Shown piece by piece: positions 37,401 through 45,761 of a stretch of DNA of 64,000 nucleotides. Under the pieces are notes generated by a model. It did not search any database. It saw nothing but the letters and a program-made list of their open reading frames with translations, and was not told the origin of the DNA. Position 1 is the stretch's first letter, and each line of letters starts with the position of its first letter. The DNA is from Winogradskyella sp. (GTDB lineage Bacteria > Bacteroidota > Bacteroidia > Flavobacteriales > Flavobacteriaceae): NCBI RefSeq assembly GCF_016744625.1, contig NZ_JADGDZ010000003.1, positions 13,867 through 77,866 on the forward strand, read 5' to 3'. The translations under genes were made by a program, and so were the position numbers.

Positions 37401-38237
37401 ATGAAACCTTTAAAAAGTTCACGAAAGCTATCAGTATTGGCTACATTATTTTTTTTATCTACTTTATTTTTCTCAGTAAGCTGTAAAAAGAATCAAGCTA
37501 ACATTGAACCAAAACCAAATGACAAAGAAGATGTAAACACGTCTCCAATGCTACCTTTAATAACGGATAGTATTTCGGATTTAAAAAAGTTATTTGCAGC
37601 AGCAATGATTGATGCTCAAAATCCAGAGCCTCATGAAATAAGTAACAACCTTATTAATATCAAAACAGATAAAAGCCTCATTGATACCTTAATCAATGGT
37701 GAACGCTATATTAAAATGGTATCATGGAAATTAGACTCAAAGTGGTATCCAAAAAAAGGAACATATAATAATAAAGATCGTGTTATTTGGGTAACGGTTG
37801 CACCAATAATTCAAGATAGTTGTAAAAAATATTACAAAACTCTAAAAGATCCAAATATGCGATTACGTCAATTACTTGGGTTACAGCCTTTAACTGTAGA
37901 AACCTTCTTTTTAGAGATATGGGTAAAGCCTGAAGATATATTTAGACCTACTCCAGATAATGAAGTAGATAATAATACAGCTGGTCTGAATTTACCAGAT
38001 ATGGTAACACCTAAATACAGAAAATGGTTTAATGATACAAGAGCAACTCAATATGTAGATTGTAACGATTCTATTTTTGATGATAATGGTTACCCATGGA
38101 CACAACTCGGATATACTTACGATTGGAGTCCTAATAATACTAGTCATATTGGGCTTTCAGAATTTGTTATTAAAGAAAATACAGACATGTTTGTAAGTGG
38201 CGAATACCCAACGCGAGTCTATTGCTCATCAGAATAA
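37401..38237 (+). CDS. Hypothetical lipoprotein, 278 aa
   Basis: I place the start at the ATG at 37401 rather than the earlier in-frame ATG at 37332, because it gives a clean SPII signal (MKPLKSSRKLSVLATLF... SVSCKK). The mature part has no recognisable domain. It contains WVTVAPIIQDSCKKYYKTLKDPN and a C-terminal WTQLGYTYDWSPN...GLSEFVI block. It may be a periplasmic protein anchored to a membrane. It is bounded by terminators on both sides, so it is a single-gene unit. Confidence 0.75.
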   Translation: MKPLKSSRKLSVLATLFFLSTLFFSVSCKKNQANIEPKPNDKEDVNTSPMLPLITDSISDLKKLFAAAMIDAQNPEPHEISNNLINIKTDKSLIDTLINGERYIKMVSWKLDSKWYPKKGTYNNKDRVIWVTVAPIIQDSCKKYYKTLKDPNMRLRQLLGLQPLTVETFFLEIWVKPEDIFRPTPDNEVDNNTAGLNLPDMVTPKYRKWFNDTRATQYVDCNDSIFDDNGYPWTQLGYTYDWSPNNTSHIGLSEFVIKENTDMFVSGEYPTRVYCSSE

Positions 38238-38264
38238 AACTATTAAAAAATCAACAATTGAAGT

Positions 38265-38303
38265 AGACTTCTCAAAGTAATTCTAATTTGAGAAGTCTTT
38301 TTT
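38265..38303 (+). terminator. Rho-independent terminator
   Basis: AGACTTCTCAAA and TTTGAGAAGTCT form a 12-bp perfect stem with a T-run behind it, ending the lipoprotein transcript. Confidence 0.92.
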
Positions 38304-38371
38304 ATTCTAAAAAAGTGTAACAAAATCATAGTTTTAGCGTTCTAATAGACAATCAATCAAAATCAAATCTC

Positions 38372-39472
38372 ATGTTAAAGCAATTCTTCATCCTCTGCTC
38401 TGGAGCCGATACGGATATTTTAAACGACTGTTCCATTGGTGAACAAAACAAATATGCTGGTATTGGCGCTACCGTTTTCTTTACAGCTGTTATGGCTACA
38501 ATAGCTGCTAGCTATGCACTTTACACTGTCTTTGATAGTTTATATTCCTCGATATTTTTTGGACTAATTTGGGGTTTGCTCATCTTTAATTTAGACCGTT
38601 ATATCGTTTCAACAATCAAAAAAAGAGATAATGTTTTAGATGAAATTCTTCAAGCCACTCCAAGACTATTCTTAGCTGTTATTATTGCAGTGGTCATTTC
38701 TAAACCTTTAGAACTCAAAATTTTTGAAAAAGAAATCAATCAAGTTTTATTAGAACAAAAGAATGATTTAACCTTAGCGAATCAAAACCAAATTGCAGCA
38801 CAGTTCAATCCAAAAATTGCTGAATTAGAAAGTCAAATCCTGAGCTTACAATCACAAACTGATGCCAAAGAAACGGAGGTTAATGCATTATATGACACTT
38901 ACATTTCTGAAGCAGAAGGTACTGCTGGCACAAAACTCTTAGGTAAAGGCCCAGTTTATAAAGAAAAACGAGACAAACACGATGCTGGTTTAGCAGAATT
39001 GCAACAACTTAAAACCGATAACAAAGCAAAAATTTCGGCTATTGAAACTCAGATTTCAACACTTCAAGGTGATTACACTGCAAATGTTGCCCAATCACAA
39101 CCAGTTATTGATAATTTTGATGGTTTAATGGCACGTGTTAATGCTTTAGGGAAATTACCATGGTTACCTTCATTCTTTATTTTTCTGCTATTCTTGGCTA
39201 TTGAAACATCTCCTATTTTTGCAAAGCTATTGTCACCAAAAGGTGAATTTGATTTTCGTTTAGAAGACCAAGAAACGACTATTAAAACTTGGACCACACA
39301 ACAAGTTACTGAACGTCAGTTACTATTAAAAACTGACAATGACATTAATAATAAAGTGTATACTGAAATTGCAGATGAAGAAGAGGTTATAAACTACAAA
39401 CGAAAGAAAGCACGAGAACTCATGCAACATCAAGCTGATGCTTTTTTGAAAAAGCAGAAAGGTGCACTTTAA
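38372..39472 (+). CDS. DUF4407 membrane protein
   Basis: A 366-residue inner-membrane protein that starts MLKQFFILCSGADTDILNDCS, the hallmark of DUF4407. Hydrophobic segments lie near 32-50, 55-73, 90-108 and 263-283. The long stretch 115-255 between the third and fourth is Gln/Glu/Lys-rich coiled coil, probably periplasmic or cytoplasmic depending on topology. The function of the family is not known to me. It is a single-gene unit. Confidence 0.88.
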   Translation: MLKQFFILCSGADTDILNDCSIGEQNKYAGIGATVFFTAVMATIAASYALYTVFDSLYSSIFFGLIWGLLIFNLDRYIVSTIKKRDNVLDEILQATPRLFLAVIIAVVISKPLELKIFEKEINQVLLEQKNDLTLANQNQIAAQFNPKIAELESQILSLQSQTDAKETEVNALYDTYISEAEGTAGTKLLGKGPVYKEKRDKHDAGLAELQQLKTDNKAKISAIETQISTLQGDYTANVAQSQPVIDNFDGLMARVNALGKLPWLPSFFIFLLFLAIETSPIFAKLLSPKGEFDFRLEDQETTIKTWTTQQVTERQLLLKTDNDINNKVYTEIADEEEVINYKRKKARELMQHQADAFLKKQKGAL

Positions 39473-39549
39473 AAGCACTCAAAGTGACATTAATTTATAA
39501 AAGTGCTGTCAATTTATTACTTTTAGGTTGAAAATAAAACTTCAATCTT

Positions 39550-40017
39550 ATGAAATATATATTCCCTTTTGTATTTGCATTATTATGCCTAAGCTGTATT
39601 AGTATAAAAACAGATGTTACTACAGATTCTATTGAGAAAAGAGATGGTGATGAACTAGCTGAAGCTGGCATTCGTCTTGTAATGCAAGCACAAGAAATAG
39701 CCTGGAATAAGCATAACTTAGAAAGCTTTATGCAAGGCTATTGGAAAAGTGATTCTCTTAAATTTTATGGCTCTAACGGTCTAACTTTAGGCTGGGAAAA
39801 CACATTAGCAAACTATAAAAAAGGGTATCCAACAAAAGCCGAAAGTGGTACTCTGAATTTTGTTATCAATGATATTTCAAAAATCGAAGGAGATAACTAT
39901 TGGGTTATGGGAGAGTATCACCTAAAACGAGACGTTGGTGATGCAGATGGAGTATTCATCATTATCTTTAAAAAGATTGATGGACAATGGAAAATCGTTG
40001 CAGATATGTCGTGTTAA
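39550..40017 (+). CDS. SnoaL/DUF4440-like lipoprotein
   Basis: The signal peptide ends in a lipobox (LLCLSC, C19 region) and the mature part reads as an NTF2-like domain. It runs AIRLVMQAQEIAWNKHNLESFMQGYW in spirit of DUF4440 (observed AGIRLVMQAQEIAWNKHN) and ends FKKIDGQWKIVADMSC. Such proteins are small periplasmic cone-shaped barrels, often without known substrate. It converges on the STAS gene with a large hairpin between them. Confidence 0.85.
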   Translation: MKYIFPFVFALLCLSCISIKTDVTTDSIEKRDGDELAEAGIRLVMQAQEIAWNKHNLESFMQGYWKSDSLKFYGSNGLTLGWENTLANYKKGYPTKAESGTLNFVINDISKIEGDNYWVMGEYHLKRDVGDADGVFIIIFKKIDGQWKIVADMSC

Positions 40018-40031
40018 ATAAAGTGCAAAAA

Positions 40032-40087
40032 ATAAAGTGTATCCGAAACACCTATCTATCACCATAGATGCATTGGAAACACTTTAT
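40032..40087 (-). terminator. Nested hairpin between convergent genes
   Basis: ATAAAGTGT (40032-40040) pairs with ACACTTTAT (40079-40087). Inside it ATCTAT-CACC-ATAGAT (40054-40069) forms a second stem. Read on minus the structure is followed by a T-rich tract (ATTTTTTG), so it should end the STAS transcript. It may also stop plus-strand reading. Confidence 0.7.
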
Positions 40088-40114
40088 CTAAATTATATAT
40101 GTAAGAGGGATTAT

Positions 40115-40426
40115 TTAAGCCGCTACAATTGCATTTGCTGGAACAGCAATAGTTTGTTCTTCAGATTTAAAATGCTGATAAAGCTCTTTACATCCAAATC
40201 CAATAATAGATAATCGTTTTGATTTTGTAATAGATTCATTATGTAATCTAGCTAATGCCATTACTCCTGCTCTATCTATACTGTCTACACTTTCAATATT
40301 AATGTGAATATCGTCTAACTTATCAAAAATATTAGAGAAACGAGCATTGAAAGTTTTTAGGTTTAACTTGTTTAATGATCCTTTAATCTGAAAATGATTG
40401 TTGTAGTTTGTAATTTCTAAATCCAT
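40115..40426 (-). CDS. STAS-domain protein
   Basis: A stand-alone 103-residue STAS domain: ITNYNNHFQIKGSLNKLNLK opens the first strand and IHINIESVDSIDRAGVMALARLH covers the central strand and helix. Anti-anti-sigma proteins of this fold carry a phosphorylatable Ser in DSSG, whereas here the position reads DRAG, so classical phospho-switching is unlikely. No anti-sigma kinase is adjacent. The motif ATCCCTC lies 70 bp upstream. Confidence 0.8.
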   Translation of the reverse strand: MDLEITNYNNHFQIKGSLNKLNLKTFNARFSNIFDKLDDIHINIESVDSIDRAGVMALARLHNESITKSKRLSIIGFGCKELYQHFKSEEQTIAVPANAIVAA

Positions 40427-40638
40427 AATAAATAATGTTTAAGCGTTCATACTAATTCGGGGCTATTAATCAGTAAACTTGGTACTATTAAATTAGAGGG
40501 ATGACCACAATATCTAACATATCCTTGAGTGATGCATTATAAAATCGATAAATGGTAATTTTGACTAGATTATTCGAAAAGGTGTGTTTATTTTTTCGAT
40601 AAACAACACACTTTCAAATAGATGAAATGTAAGAAAAA
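40427..40638. other. Leader and intergenic DNA upstream of the STAS gene
   Basis: Non-coding on both strands. It holds GAGGGAT at 40496-40502 (ATCCCTC on the STAS strand) and an imperfect hairpin GTGTGTTTAT / ATAAACAACACAC at about 40582-40612. Nothing else is recognisable up to the end of the DUF1272 remnant. Confidence 0.5.
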
Positions 40639-40900
40639 CTACTTGGATTTCAATTTTTGAAAATGAGCATTAATATCTACAGGTTTGTGAACCACAATAG
40701 TAAAAACAGGATACTTTTTTAAAAGGCGTGTCGGTCTAATTGATCGTTTTTAAAAACCACCTCCACAGTTAGGACAAACGTATTGTAATGTGTCTACACA
40801 ATCTTAGCAATAGGGACACTCGAATGTGCAAATCATTGCCTCTTTAGAATAGTAAGGCAAAGATTTATTACAATTTTCGCACGTTGCTTATGTCTAACAT
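40639..40900 (-). pseudogene. Decayed DUF1272 zinc-ribbon gene
   Basis: Reading the minus strand from 40900, ATG TTA GAC ATA AG is followed after a 2-nt deletion by CENCNKSLPYYSKEAMICTF. It continues ECPYC, stop, DCVDTLQYVCPNCGGGF, stop, KRSIRPTRLLKKYPVF and so on to a natural stop at 40639. The cysteine pattern CENC/CPYC.DC/CPNCGGGF and the RPIRP-like tail are those of DUF1272. In-frame TAA codons lie at 40804-40806 and 40750-40752. Two nonsense codons plus one frameshift make it a clear pseudogene of an 87-residue protein. Confidence 0.88.
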
Positions 40901-40956
40901 ATTAATTTGATTGTCGCTTGAGTGATTTAAAAAAAACAAGTTCGCAAGTGTTACGA

Positions 40957-41001
40957 ATTCTCGATACATTCCGATGAAAAATCGGAACGCTCGAGCTGAC
41001 G
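40957..41001. repeat. Palindromic element, long form, copy 2
   Basis: ATTCTCGATACA leads into TTCCGAT-GAAAA-ATCGGAA and then CGCTCGAGCTGACG. The same layout (leader, palindrome, C-CTC-AGTGACA-like tail) is found inside the glycosyltransferase gene at 48220-48266. It ends just before the stop codon of the PhnA-like gene. Confidence 0.8.
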
Positions 41002-41005
41002 TAAA

Positions 41006-41566
41006 CTATATTTTTTTCACATACTTCGTGATAATTACAGTTAGAGTTGGACCAACTTTTCCTTCAATATAGTCTGAGTTTTCTCTATCTAATCTAATAT
41101 TTCTAACTGCAGTACCTTGCTTAGCAACCATACTAGAGCCTTTTACTTTAAGATCTTTTACTAAAACAACAGAATCACCATTATCTAAAACGACACCATT
41201 AACGTCTCTATGTATAATCTGGTTCTCATCAACTTCTCCATCACCAGCTGCTTTAGCAATTTCTAAAATATCATCTTCAATATACAACATACCTAACAGG
41301 TCTTCTGGCCAGCTCTCATTAATTCTATTTAGCATTCTCCAAGCCATAATTTTTACAGCATCGTGCTCACTCCACATACTATCATTTAAACAACGCCAAT
41401 GATTAGGTTCTATTTTTTCAGAACCCTCCATTTGTTCAATACATGTTCCACAAGCATACAATCCCATTTCTTTTGCATTAGGTACAGTATAAACTGATAA
41501 ATTTTCTGTATTTGTACATAACTCACATTGTGAGTTACTTCGTTGTTTAAATTCTTTTTCCGTCAT
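41006..41566 (-). CDS. PhnA/YjdM-like zinc-ribbon protein
   Basis: The 186-residue soluble protein has an N-terminal zinc ribbon (C14, C17, C39, C42 in QCELC and ACGTC). Its C-terminal PhnA domain contains RDVNGVVLDNGDSVVLVKDLKVKGSS and the closing IEGKVGPTLTVIITKYVKK. The family was once linked to phosphonate use, but its role is uncertain. The middle (WRCLNDSMWSEHDAVKIMAWRML) is the extended form common in flavobacteria. Confidence 0.88.
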   Translation of the reverse strand: MTEKEFKQRSNSQCELCTNTENLSVYTVPNAKEMGLYACGTCIEQMEGSEKIEPNHWRCLNDSMWSEHDAVKIMAWRMLNRINESWPEDLLGMLYIEDDILEIAKAAGDGEVDENQIIHRDVNGVVLDNGDSVVLVKDLKVKGSSMVAKQGTAVRNIRLDRENSDYIEGKVGPTLTVIITKYVKKI

Positions 41567-41613
41567 TTTATTTAAGTGTATTTTAAAATGTAAAGTTATT
41601 AATTGCCTGCTGT

Positions 41614-41976
41614 TTATTTTAAACTATCTCTCAGTTTTTTAGGCAAACCTTTTACAACCATATCATATGAATGATTAATTAATTGTGTAATAAGTTTTGG
41701 ATTGAGCTCTCCAGTGTGAATATAAACGCTATTCCATTGTCGTTTGTGCATATGATAACCTGGTTTTACGCTATCATATTCTGCTCTTAACTCCTGTGCA
41801 TATTCTGGGTCACATTTTAGATTTATAAATGCCTCCCCATTTTCCCATTTCTTTAATGAGGCTAAAGCAAACATTTTATTACAAACTTTAAAAACGAGTG
41901 TGTCATTATCGAAAGGAAAATGTTCAGTGACTTCCTGTTTACCCATACAATAGTTTCTGTAATCTTCTATATTCAT
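41614..41976 (-). CDS. MmcQ/YjbR-family protein
   Basis: A 120-residue protein starting MNIEDYRNYCMGKQEVTEHFPFD. It has KMFALASLKKWENGEAFINLKCDP and HKRQWNSVYIHTGELNPKLITQLINHSYDMV, the conserved blocks of the MmcQ/YjbR (CyaY-like fold) family. It overlaps the acetyltransferase gene by four bases (ATGA), so the two are translationally coupled. The role is unknown. Confidence 0.9.
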   Translation of the reverse strand: MNIEDYRNYCMGKQEVTEHFPFDNDTLVFKVCNKMFALASLKKWENGEAFINLKCDPEYAQELRAEYDSVKPGYHMHKRQWNSVYIHTGELNPKLITQLINHSYDMVVKGLPKKLRDSLK

Positions 41977-42374
41977 TTTAAAAGTCGTTCCATTACCTTT
42001 TCAGGATGCTTGAGTTCTGTAAAACCAAACTGATTATATAAATTATGTGCATCTGAAGTTTTTAACATCCAGATTTTACATTTTTTTAGTTGTGGTTCTT
42101 CATTTATGGTTTTCATCAATTGTTTTGAATAGCCTTTACCTCTATATTCAGGAAGAATAAAGACATCCATTACATAAGCAAACACCACATAATCGGTTAC
42201 AATTCTCGCAAAACCAATTTGCTTTTCGTCTAAATATACTCCAAAACAAAAACAGTGTTCAATAGAGGTTTTAACTTCTTCTAGCGATCTTCCTTTTGCC
42301 CAATAAGTTTGCATCAAAAACGGATGAATTACATCTATTTGAAGCTTGTTTTTATCTGTTGATATTTCTATCAC
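41973..42374 (-). CDS. GNAT-family N-acetyltransferase
   Basis: The 133-residue protein shows the GNAT fold with the acetyl-CoA loop in VMDVFILPEYRGKGYSKQLM (R/Q-x-x-G-x-G). The end reads WMLKTSDAHNLYNQFGFTEL. The substrate cannot be told. It overlaps both neighbours by four bases and lies in a three-gene chain with the DUF4230 and YjbR genes. Confidence 0.9.
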   Translation of the reverse strand: MIEISTDKNKLQIDVIHPFLMQTYWAKGRSLEEVKTSIEHCFCFGVYLDEKQIGFARIVTDYVVFAYVMDVFILPEYRGKGYSKQLMKTINEEPQLKKCKIWMLKTSDAHNLYNQFGFTELKHPEKVMERLLK

Positions 42375-42982
42375 TTCTCTAATTTTTTAACTTCTGAAGT
42401 CTCAATCTTTAATGCTGAATAATCTAACTCCCAACCGATGGTTTCAACTAAATTCTCAATGAGTTGAATCGCTTCTAAAGCTTCATGCTTTGCAACATCG
42501 TAAAGTCCACTTTCTGGAATTTTATCCATAATATGCGCTTTAGCTTTAGTATGCAGTTCTGTTAAGTCCGAAGCTTCAAATTTATTAAACATGCCATCTT
42601 GCTTGTCGTAATAATTAATATCACTTTCAATAGATAACACTTCTGGTTGTGGAAAATGAGACAACACTACAGTTTTAGTTTTAGAGTTTGAATTCATTTG
42701 TACTTTACTCAAATCAAATCCAACATGTGCTTTAGCATTTATAACAACCAATGCTTTTTTTCGACTAGAAATTAACTTTAAGAATTTCTCCTTTACATCT
42801 TCATAATGGTAGATTTCGGCAAAGTCCCCTTCGACTGTAATAAACTTACAAACGCGTTTTATCTTATCTAAAAGCAGAATTGATTGTGCATTTGTAGTTT
42901 GCTTAGTTTTCCATTGTTTATATATAGTAACCAAACCTAAGGTAACTAAAATACTTATTATGATTATAAAAAATGTTTCCAT
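42371..42982 (-). CDS. DUF4230 membrane-anchored protein
   Basis: One N-terminal hydrophobic segment (about 4-22) is followed by a soluble domain with the DUF4230 features KFITVEGDFAEIYHYEDVKEKF and ALVVINAKAHVGFDLSKV. The C-terminal helix carries KHEALEAIQLIENLVETIGWEL. Function is unknown. It is first in the three-gene chain. Confidence 0.85.
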   Translation of the reverse strand: METFFIIIISILVTLGLVTIYKQWKTKQTTNAQSILLLDKIKRVCKFITVEGDFAEIYHYEDVKEKFLKLISSRKKALVVINAKAHVGFDLSKVQMNSNSKTKTVVLSHFPQPEVLSIESDINYYDKQDGMFNKFEASDLTELHTKAKAHIMDKIPESGLYDVAKHEALEAIQLIENLVETIGWELDYSALKIETSEVKKLEK

Positions 42983-43029
42983 AAGTCTTTATATATAGGA
43001 CACTATTCTATACTTTGAGTCACACATGA

Positions 43030-43779
43030 TTACTCTATTATTTTATATAAAATAGGCTTGCTTGGTGAGGCATCATTCTCAAAAGGTGCAATTTGAAGAT
43101 TCAACATATAACAACCATCATCAATCTTATTAGAGACATAAATAAATTCTGTTATTGTAGCATCTAACCTCAAACTTCCTTTTGTATTCCAAAATGCATT
43201 ATGTGCTAAAAGCTCACCTCCATCTTGTTCCTTATCTACACTTGGCAAATCAATTAACAAATGCTTAATTCCTTTAGACTTTAAATAATTCGCAGCATCT
43301 TCTAATAAATACGTTGGGTTAGTATTTGAGTATTGTCGCGATTTCTTTTCCTTAGTATTTGGCAAGGTTCTAATTACAATAGCATCACGCTTTTTATTAC
43401 CTAAAGCAAACTGCAATTGTTTTTTAGAAATCACATAATCATCACCCAATTTTTCTGGTGCAACAGTAACGACTTCTGCCAAAAAGAAAAACTGTTTTAA
43501 TTGCTTATTTATAGAATATACTTTTTCAGTAATATGACCTACTGTTTCAGTATGAGTACCATGAGAATGCGGATTAAATGTAATTGTATTAAAATTTACC
43601 ACAGCTCCATTAGCTACGCTAACTATTTCACCATCTATAACTTCTGGAGTGATTTTTGGTGGATCAAGATACCATGCGTTGACATTAGAGATATTACCTT
43701 TTAATGGAATTGAAATATCTAAGGGTTGGGATAAATCTATTTTTAGTTTTCTGGAATTGTATTGTATTGTTGCTAGCAT
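43030..43779 (-). CDS. Cyclase-family metal-dependent hydrolase (kynurenine formamidase-like)
   Basis: The 249-residue protein starts LATIQYNSRKLKIDLSQPLDISIPL and carries the metal motif HSHGTHTETVGH. The usual family form is HxGTHxDxPxH, so the Asp is replaced by Glu and the Pro by Val. GGELLAHNAFWNTKGSLRLDATITEF and a closing LNLQIAPFENDASPSKPILY are typical. The substrate is not known; no tryptophan-pathway genes are nearby. A palindromic element ends two bases before its ATG. Confidence 0.82.
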   Translation of the reverse strand: MLATIQYNSRKLKIDLSQPLDISIPLKGNISNVNAWYLDPPKITPEVIDGEIVSVANGAVVNFNTITFNPHSHGTHTETVGHITEKVYSINKQLKQFFFLAEVVTVAPEKLGDDYVISKKQLQFALGNKKRDAIVIRTLPNTKEKKSRQYSNTNPTYLLEDAANYLKSKGIKHLLIDLPSVDKEQDGGELLAHNAFWNTKGSLRLDATITEFIYVSNKIDDGCYMLNLQIAPFENDASPSKPILYKIIE

Positions 43780-43781
43780 TT

Positions 43782-43806
43782 ATGCTGAATTTATTTCAGT
43801 ATCTCA
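43782..43806. repeat. Palindromic element, copy 3, abutting a start codon
   Basis: TGCTGAA-TTTAT-TTCAGTA (one arm mismatch) lies directly before the ATG of the cyclase-family gene and forms its translation-initiation leader. Nearly the same sequence is at 44194-44217. Confidence 0.75.
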
Positions 43807-43821
43807 TTAAATTTTTCTCTC

Positions 43822-44106
43822 TTACAAATCGAAATATAAGTCTTTTAAGTCTGGATTCATAGATTTTATTAAATTCCATTTCCATTCTTTTTTCCAATTT
43901 TTAAGTTCTTTTTCTCTTACAAAAGCATCATGAAAACCTGAATATTCTTCAAAGCACAATAATTCATTTACATTATATTTCTTTGTGAATTCGGTTGCCT
44001 TCCCTTCCTTATGAAGTGTTACACGTTTTTTCAAAAATTTAGAACCACCAACATACAAAACTGTTTTGTTTTTGTTTGAAAGCATATACGTGAATCCTTT
44101 TTGCAT
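43822..44106 (-). CDS. GIY-YIG nuclease-family protein
   Basis: A 94-residue UPF0213-type GIY-YIG domain: GFTYMLSNKNKTVLYVGGSKFLKKRV replaces the canonical YxxxLxxxx..YIG block, followed by EKELKNWKKEWKWNLI with the conserved Glu and Trp/Lys cluster. The YIG triplet reads YVG. Such stand-alone domains are common in flavobacteria and their substrate is mostly unknown. Confidence 0.88.
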   Translation of the reverse strand: MQKGFTYMLSNKNKTVLYVGGSKFLKKRVTLHKEGKATEFTKKYNVNELLCFEEYSGFHDAFVREKELKNWKKEWKWNLIKSMNPDLKDLYFDL

Positions 44107-44193
44107 GAAAAATATTAAGTAAAAAAGAATGATTTATTTTCTATTAGAAAAGTCTTAAAACTAGTTCTTTTTAGCTTTAGTTTCAATTTGAAA

Positions 44194-44217
44194 GATGCTG
44201 AAACTAGTTCAGCATAA
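44194..44217. repeat. Palindromic element, copy 4, supplying the hemW stop codon
   Basis: ATGCTGAA-ACTAG-TTCAGCAT has perfect 8-bp arms and a 5-nt loop. The hemW stop (TAG on minus, 44204-44206) lies in its loop, and the last codons of HemW (MLN) are written by its arm. Confidence 0.85.
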
Positions 44218-45331
44218 ATAATTCAGAAGCAATACCATCACTCAAAAATTGTCCTTTTTTAGTAACACGTAAATGCTCTTCATCAATATACAATAAATGT
44301 TGATTTATAAAAACTTCTGATTGTTCAATTAAGTAATCCTTAAAAATTATGCCAAAGTCATTTTCAACTTTTGCAAACGAAACTCCCCAAATAGTTCTTA
44401 AACCTGTCATTACATATTCATTATACTGATCTGTAAGTGTTAAAGTTTCTATTTCAATTGGCAATTCATTTTGGTGAATAGCTTCAATATATTTTGAATT
44501 ATTACTCACATTCCAACCACGTTGTTTACCATTAAAAGAATGTGCTGAAGGGCCAATACCTATATACGACTTCCCTTGCCAATAGGCTGAATTATTTTTA
44601 CTAAAATAACCATCTTTACCAAAGTTAGAAAGCTCATAATGCACAAAACCTGAAGCTTCTAATTTTTCCTTTAAAATATAAAATTGCCCATGTGCTTGCT
44701 CATCATCTACATTATCAATAATTCCTTTTTTTATAAAAAATGCCAAAGCAGTTTTTGGCTCAACCGTTAATGCGTAACTAGAAATATGAGGAACATTATA
44801 ACTCAAAGCTGTTTCAATATTTGCTATCCATTGCTCGTTTGTAGCTCCTGGAATTCCGTAAATTAAATCGAGAGTAATATTATCGAAGTGCTTCGTTGCT
44901 TCTTCTAAACAAGCTTTGGCTTCTTCTACATTATGTGCACGATTCATGAGTTTTAAATCAGCTTCAAAAAAAGATTGAATACCAATACTTAATCTGTTTA
45001 TTGGTGTATTTGTTAAGTCATTTATTCGTTGAGAAGACAAGTCATCTGGATTGGCTTCTAAAGTGATTTCTGGGTTATTAGAAACCTTATAATTCTCATA
45101 AACCGAATCTATAATAAATTGCAACTCATCATTAGTTAATAAACTAGGTGTTCCTCCTCCAAAATATATGGTTTCAACTGTTATATTTTTGAATTCGTCT
45201 TTCCGAAGTTCTAGTTCTTTTGTCAACGCATTAACTAGGTCATCTTTCTTTTTTAATGAGGTCGAAAAATGAAAATCGCAGTAATGACAAGCTTGTTTGC
45301 AGAATGGTATGTGGATGTAGATGCCTGCCAT
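44204..45331 (-). CDS. hemW: HemW-like radical SAM protein (heme chaperone)
   Basis: I choose the ATG at 45331, giving MAGIYIHIPFCKQACHYCDF, because it avoids overlap with the upstream gene. A start four codons earlier exists. The cluster motif CxxxCxxC and GGGTPSL are typical, and NRLSIGIQSF together with the C-terminal HemN_C domain complete the family. HemW resembles coproporphyrinogen oxidase HemN but lacks its residues for that reaction and is thought to deliver heme. The final codons and stop come from a palindromic element. Confidence 0.9.
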   Translation of the reverse strand: MAGIYIHIPFCKQACHYCDFHFSTSLKKKDDLVNALTKELELRKDEFKNITVETIYFGGGTPSLLTNDELQFIIDSVYENYKVSNNPEITLEANPDDLSSQRINDLTNTPINRLSIGIQSFFEADLKLMNRAHNVEEAKACLEEATKHFDNITLDLIYGIPGATNEQWIANIETALSYNVPHISSYALTVEPKTALAFFIKKGIIDNVDDEQAHGQFYILKEKLEASGFVHYELSNFGKDGYFSKNNSAYWQGKSYIGIGPSAHSFNGKQRGWNVSNNSKYIEAIHQNELPIEIETLTLTDQYNEYVMTGLRTIWGVSFAKVENDFGIIFKDYLIEQSEVFINQHLLYIDEEHLRVTKKGQFLSDGIASELFMLN

Positions 45332-45332
45332 A

Positions 45333-45698
45333 TTATTCTTCAAACAAGTTATGTAAAGTGCTTATTCTTATATCACAATACAATTTCAAAAATTGAAAAT
45401 GAAGCATATCAAACTGACTTCCATAAATCTCTCTTCTTGTTTCCCAAGATTCATAAGCTGGGAATTTCAGCTTGAATTGTTCTTCAACAAAAGTATTCCA
45501 GAGTTTTTCTGAAGCTTCAAAAGTCTTTATAAAAGTAGAATCATTTTTATTGATTTTTATTAATTCTGTAACCAACGAATCCTTAATTTTTTGAGATTGA
45601 TAATAGTTTTCGTGTGCTATATCATTTACCTCAACTTGCCCTTGGCTGATAGATAAAAATGATAAACTAAAAACTAAAAATGCAATTATATATTTCAT
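45333..45698 (-). CDS. Secreted DUF1311 (LprI-like) protein
   Basis: A signal peptide (MKYIIAFLVFSLSFLSISQG) precedes a helical domain containing FEASEKLWNTFVEEQFKLKFP and LKLYCDIRISTLHNLFEE, which resemble the lysozyme-inhibitor LprI N-terminal/DUF1311 family. It lacks most of the family cysteines. It ends one base before the hemW start. Another palindromic element lies upstream. Confidence 0.65.
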   Translation of the reverse strand: MKYIIAFLVFSLSFLSISQGQVEVNDIAHENYYQSQKIKDSLVTELIKINKNDSTFIKTFEASEKLWNTFVEEQFKLKFPAYESWETRREIYGSQFDMLHFQFLKLYCDIRISTLHNLFEE

Positions 45699-45706
45699 AA
45701 TAAAAT

Positions 45707-45733
45707 AGATTCCGCATCAAGTGCGGAATGACA
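45707..45733. repeat. Palindromic element, copy 5
   Basis: ATTCCGCA-TCAAG-TGCGGAAT with tail GACA lies between the ruvC stop and the start of the LprI-like gene. It matches copy 1 (12853-12877) at all but one arm position. Confidence 0.9.
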
Positions 45734-45761
45734 AATCAACTATTAAACAAAAACGTTTAAA

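Noticed and set aside
40639..40900. Stop-codon recoding in the DUF1272 frame
   Set aside because: A 2-nt deletion accompanies the two TAA codons, and TAA serves as a normal stop throughout the window, so decay is the better explanation.
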